From assembly GCF_947179165.1 (NCBI RefSeq), contig NC_077238.1:35340793-35404792 (forward strand): 64,000 nucleotides of DNA, read 5' to 3'. Position 1 is the first letter of the stretch. Every line of letters begins with the position of its first letter. Origin of the DNA: Solanum dulcamara. Lineage: Eukaryota; Streptophyta; Magnoliopsida; Solanales; Solanaceae. The translations under genes and the position numbers were made by a program. Below the pieces are notes generated by a model. The model was given only the letters and a program-made list of their open reading frames with translations. It made no database searches and was not told where the DNA came from. Below are positions 59,761 through 64,000 of the stretch, piece by piece.

Positions 59761-61642
59761 TTGGAAACAATGAAAAGAAGACATCCTAAATCAAATTTCA
59801 AACTGGGAAATTATTCAAGAACAGAGGCCTTTCACATATGATGAATTGTTGCAAAAGGCCCATTTGACCCATGGAATTTGAAGATGTAGCAAAAAAGGAA
59901 GAAATTGTCTGAAGGCAGAGGTCTAGAATCCAATGGCTAAAACATGGGATAAGAACAGAGTTTTTCCACCGAACTGCAACACCCCACAGGATGTTCAATT
60001 TTATGGAGCAATTAGAATTGGATGGTACTACTATCCAGGATCCAAAGAGTATCAAGGAGGTTGTGCAAAACTACAATAATGATCTGTATAAGGAGACTAA
60101 AAATTGGAGACATGAGTTTAGTTTCCATGAGCCTTCAAGGATTAATGAGGAGGAACATATTTGTTTGCAGAGAGACTTTGAGGAGGAAGAGATACCCGAA
60201 TGTTTGAATATGTGTGCTATGGAGAAAGCACCTAGAACAAATGGTTTACCAATGTTTTTTTTCCAAACCTTCTAGAATCTACTGAAGGAAGATATTTTCA
60301 AGACCATTCAACATTTTCACTCAAATTAGGGGTTTGGGAAGAGCTTCAATGCGACATTCATTGCTCTGATCCCAAAGAAGCTTGGATCCTCAAAGCTAAA
60401 AACTTTCAGACCAATCAATCTGGTTAGGGGTGTATATAAGATTATTGCTAGAGAGACTAAAGACAGTAATAGATAAATTGATCAACAAATATCAGATGGC
60501 ATTCATCAAGGGTAGAGAGATTATGGATGCAACACTCGTAGCCAATAAATGCATTGATTCAAGAATGAAGAGTGGGGTCCCAAGCATAATGTGTAAGTTG
60601 GATTTAGAAAGCTTATGATCATGTGCCTGAGCTTTCTTATTGAATATTCTTAGGCAAATGGGGTTTGGAGACAATTGGGTGAAATGGATATAATACTGCA
60701 TTAAAATAGTTAGGTTCTCTGTGCTTGTGAATGGAGAACCTGTGGGTTTTTTTTGCATCAGAAATTGGTTTAAGACAGGGTGGTCCCATTTCTCCTTTTC
60801 TATTCATTCTGGCTGTGGAAGGTTTTGACAAAATGATGAGAATAGCAGCCCCAAAAAATGGATCAGAGAGTTCAAAGTTGGGGTCAGTGTAGGGGTTGAG
60901 ATGGAAGTTGGTCATCTGTTGTATGCAGATGACACCATTTTTTTGTGAACTAGTGGCTGAGCATATATGCTACATCAGAGTGATTCTTGTCTTGTTTGAA
61001 GCTGTAGTGGGATGAAAGTTAATGGGGGGAAGAGCAGTGTAATCTCAGTTAATGAGGTTCACCAGATTCTTGATATGGCCAGCATCCTTGGATGCAGAAT
61101 TGAGCATTTACCCACAACTTATTTAGGTATGCCTCTGGGAAGCAAACACAAGTCCTTAGAGATCTGGGATGGCATCTTGGGTAGAACAGAAAAGAAACTA
61201 TCTAGATGGAAGGGTCAGTTCTTGTCCTTTGGCGGTAGACTGATCCTAATCAACTTCTTCCTAGATGCATTGCCCACTTTTGCGATGTCCTTATTTCCAA
61301 TCCCATCAAAAGTTGTGAAGTAACTTGATAAGTTTAGAAGAGACTTTCTGTGGCATGGAAACAAAGAAAGGAAGGGTTACTGCCTCGTTAATTGGAAAGC
61401 AGTAATTTTGAATAAAGGAAAAGGGGGACTAGGAGTCAGGAATCTCACACTGTAGAATGAGAGCTTACTTACGAAGTGGCTATGGAGATGCACTAAAGAG
61501 GAAAGGGCTCTATGGAGAAAAGTAATTGTGACAGTTTGGTGAACTTAATCCATGGTGCTCCAACTTTGTATCTGATCCTTATGGCATGGGGGTGTGGAGA
61601 ACAATCGGAAAGTTTTGGCCATTGGTGGAAGCCAATCTTAGC
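59761..61642 (+). pseudogene. L1-type LINE ORF2 reverse transcriptase
   Basis: Linker frame 59991-60275. RT begins at about 60337 with FNATFIALIPKKLGSSKLKTFRPINL. Motif A is eroded (KLDLESL at 60595-60618), motif B lies near 60765-60790, and HLLYADDTIFL at about 60910-60942 is the YADD active site. The frame 61012-61323 continues with the thumb region (KSSVISVN, LPTTYLGMPLGSKHK, LSRWKGQFLSFGGRLILI). The following DFLWHGNKERKGYCLVNWKAV and KGGLGVRNL are typical of the region after RT in plant L1s. A hAT MITE interrupts it at 61643. Confidence 0.87.
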
Positions 61643-62015
61643 CAGTGTTATCAAAGGCGAAAAGCGCAAAAAAACTCTAAGGTCTGTTGGGGCTTAAAGC
61701 ACAAAGCACAAATAAAGTGTGCGCTTTAATGAAAAGAGGCGCAAAGGGACAAAAATATTACCAATATATATGTTTAGTCCAAGACTAATAATTATAAACA
61801 TGAATGACAAATATATGACCAAAGAAGTTGAAAAAAAACTATGATAAGGTGAAATATTGATTGTTTAGTGTCACTTCTTCATAAGAGGCTCATTGGCTAG
61901 AAAAAGTTTGCCTTAGAACCTTGATGACGACACTGAAGCGCACATAAAGTGAGGCGAAGCGCTCAACATGTTTTGAGCCTCGCTTCAGGGCTTAAGCGCA
62001 CCTTTGACTACACTG
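61643..62015. mobile_element. hAT-type MITE in the L1
   Basis: 373 bp, ends CAGTGTTATCAAAGGCG...CGCACCTTTGACTACACTG, with a perfect 8-bp duplication ATCTTAGC (61635-61642 and 62016-62023). It has the same CAGTGTT start and the same AAGCGC/GCGCTT-rich subterminal sequence as the larger element at 53812-54931, so the two likely share a transposase family. No coding sequence. Excising it restores the LINE reading around 'ccaatcttagctttaag'. Confidence 0.92.
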
Positions 62016-62332
62016 ATCTTAGCTTTAAGATAGGCAATGCGAACAAGACAAAATTTTGGCATGATGGATGGATTAATCAATCACCCCCCAAGGAGCAATT
62101 TCCAGATCTTGTCTAGATTTGTGGAAACACTGAGGCTAGAGTAAGTGAGTGCTGGACAACGCAAGGCTGGGATATTTCCTTAGAAGAATGCTTAATGGTT
62201 GGGAGGTTGATAGAGTGGCTTCTTTACTTGGAAAGCTAGGAGGAAACAACATTGTCACAAAGAGGCAGATAGGGTGCTGTGGAAACACAACAAAGATGGG
62301 AACTTCTCTGTAGGTAGTGCATACAAGAGAGT
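62016..62332 (+). pseudogene. L1 ORF2 C-terminal region, continued
   Basis: Reads, with slips, RIGNANKTKFWHDGWI, then FTWKARRKQHC and WKHNKDGNFSVGSAYKR. This is the usual stretch between RT and the terminal zinc-binding domain (zf-RVT) in plant L1 ORF2. It is cut at 62332 by an LTR-like insertion and resumes at 63837. Confidence 0.78.
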
Positions 62333-63803
62333 ATACGACTAAACTTACACTTCAATTAAGAAGTATAAAGCGGTCGTTGTCAAATATAGAACCCAACTAG
62401 GTTAGGGTAGAGCCCACAGGGAATGCGGAGGAAATAGGTCTACTATCACTTAATTTTAGTTGTAGTCAGTATTTCCAAAATAACAAACATGCATAAAGTA
62501 TATGAGGGGATTTATTATTTCAATAACTAAATGTTCACAGTAACAGAACTTAAGATTGATAACAATGTGAGATGGTAACTAGTACTGTGTTCCCCATGAC
62601 ATATAAATTAGTAGTCCTTAGGTATTGGTGATATTGTATCAGTGCGTCGCATGCAAAATCTAGCAAGTTATGTACATCTAAACGCCTCCCGGCCCTATTA
62701 AATGTATTTCACTCATCTCCTCCCAGTCTCAGAGTATATTGCCACCTAACCCTTGCCTTAGATCTCAGAAAACTATCCCTTTCGGGCTCAAGTTCTTAGA
62801 CGAAGGTTATGCTTCAAATCTTTGTTGTAGTTATCTTTTCCTAATCACTACCCCTCTCCCAAGCAAGTAATGAATACAGACGATATTTAACGCGTGCACT
62901 CGTTAAAAGGAAAACAAGACGAAGAAAACTACAATGCCATGCTAAACTCTTACCGACAATCACCTATACGTTTGTGTACTTCATTATTGTGCCTTGGTTT
63001 CCACAACCCTAGTTATAGTGTTTAGCTACTCATAATCTTAAGAGATGAACAAGAATTAGTGTTGAATTCATAAAACAAGACTCACGTTTATAGAAATGTA
63101 AACCTCGAATTGCAGGATGAATAACAGATCAAGAACAAACAAAGGATTGAATTAAGTTTGAATCTTGAAAAGTCTCCAAAATATGCTCTCACAATGTTCA
63201 CAAATACTAAAAACTCAGAATAAACATTAACCTCAGAAATAAAACAAATTTGGGTATTTATAGAAGTACAAAACCTACTCCTAAACCAACTAGGAAAACT
63301 TAAGTCGACAGAGTTCACGCCCAAGCACCACGGTCTGTATTGGCCTTCACGGTCTGTGGTCATGCTCCGTGTCTTTGACTTAGCTCCACCCATGTGTGGG
63401 CCTTCACTTCTTCACGGAGAAGCACCACGTCTCGTGGCCCTGACTACGACTCGTATTGGGGTCTAAAGTGTTCTCCTTGGCCTATTTCCATCTTCCATCA
63501 GCCAGCCTCAACGAGCTTCCATCACGCCTCGTAGTGGACTCCACGGCCCGTGAAGGTCCCGTGGAGTTTCACTTGGTCAAAATTTCAGCACTTGAAGCTT
63601 TATTCACCTCAACATCACACCACACGTAGTCATTGGTCCTCAGCAAAAATGCATCACATACTCAAAAAATCATCTAAACTCGTGCGCGACTTAGTTTTCC
63701 TGAAAATGAACAAAACACACATCATATCTATAAAAACATGCTTGCAACACACACTAATTCACCGTTTTGAGAATCGAAAGTCTCGTGAATACGCGACACA
63801 TCA
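62333..63803. mobile_element. Solo LTR-like insertion, family E, copy 3
   Basis: About 1.47 kb. It begins near (T)ATACGACTAAACTTACAC and ends CGACACATCA, sharing its opening ('acttcaattaagaagta', 'cggtcgttgtcaaatata') and closing ('cgacacatca') with 35639-37333, and the 'aatgt(a)tttcactcatctcc' region. The 5' TG appears as TA. The segment 63320-63570 carries many 'cacgg', 'ccgtg' and 'ctcgtgg' words. AGAGAGT occurs on both sides (62326-62332 and 63837-63843), but 33 bp of G-rich sequence lie between the element end and the right-hand repeat. Confidence 0.7.
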
Positions 63804-63836
63804 GTTAATCGTTGGCGGGGGGTGGGGGGTGGGGGG
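63804..63836 (+). other. G-rich filler with G-quadruplex potential
   Basis: After 'gttaatcgttggc' come three runs of six G separated by single T (about 63816-63836). It lies between the family-E end and the resumed LINE. Its origin is unclear: filler at the insertion junction, or expansion after insertion. Confidence 0.6.
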
Positions 63837-64000
63837 AGAGAGTGAACTCTCTTCCATTGGAACAATTTTTGGAGAAGTATCATCCCCACCAAAGTGAAAT
63901 GCTTTACGTGGCTAGTGGTTAAGGGGGCATGTCTAACTTAAGAAGTTCTGTAGAAGAAAGGGAGTGAACTAGTTCCCAAGTGCTTTATGTGTAACACTAT
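63837..64000 (+). pseudogene. L1 ORF2 terminal zf-RVT domain, start
   Basis: Reads WNNFWRSIIPTKVKCFTWLV and further on FPSALCV with frame slips, matching the 'W..IW....P.KVK.F.WL' opening of the zinc-binding reverse-transcriptase domain of plant L1s. It continues past the window end. Confidence 0.72.

Noticed and set aside
1..64000. A new gene cluster, immune system or other novel multigene system
   Set aside because: Apart from ferrochelatase exons, every coding trace I could identify belongs to a known retroelement or hAT domain. The remaining ORFs are short and unsupported. The unusual features here are structural ones of transposon nesting.

Overview
This window looks like plant nuclear DNA, most likely from a Solanaceae-type dicot. 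It is AT-rich, its only host gene has chloroplast-targeted and intron-split coding sequence, and almost everything else is decayed LTR retrotransposons, LINEs and small DNA transposons. The family placement is inference from the general style of the LTRs and MITEs; no species-level marker is visible.

Positions 1-46992 form one large nest of LTR retrotransposons. The oldest layer I can resolve is a minus-strand Ty3/gypsy chromovirus ('D'): 5' LTR 44946-46992, internal parts 41919-44945 and 9114-10962, a second LTR 6295-9113, then a second, truncated internal region down to about 2845, i.e. LTR-internal-LTR-internal. An Athila-like element (10963-41918, target duplication TTATG/CTATG) is inserted in D near the RT/RNase H boundary. 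Its 5' LTR (10963-12469) is uninterrupted. Its 3' LTR is cut into five pieces by a composite gypsy element 'A' (15989-31845), two LTR-like insertions of one family ('E', 31851-33256 and 35639-37333), a solo LTR 'B' (33285-35465) and a 3.6-kb solo LTR 'F' (37842-41438). Element A carries two more solo B LTRs, at the same position in its two integrase copies. The left edge (1-121 plus 2160-2845) is an A-type LTR fragment split by another solo B LTR (122-2159).

Positions 46993-48424 are the upstream region of the only recognisable host gene, a chloroplast ferrochelatase (last enzyme of protoheme synthesis). Its first three coding exons lie at 48425-48763, 49056-49199 and 49590-49691. No later exon was found in the window, so either intron 3 is longer than 14 kb or the gene is broken here.

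Positions 49692-64000, downstream of exon 3, are a second transposon field: an antisense RTE-type LINE (about 49975-53650), a 1.1-kb hAT-type element with an eroded BED zinc finger (53812-54931), a fold-back repeat, a complete 335-bp TRIM (55461-55795), a Tourist-like MITE (55887-56237), an antisense L1 RNase H fragment, a Ty1/copia pol remnant (56823-58800), and a sense L1-type LINE from about 58800 past the window end. The last is interrupted by a 373-bp hAT MITE and a third E-family insertion.

No autonomous element with intact reading frames was seen. Exact target-site duplications, TG...CA ends, primer-binding sites and domain order allow much of the insertion order to be reconstructed.
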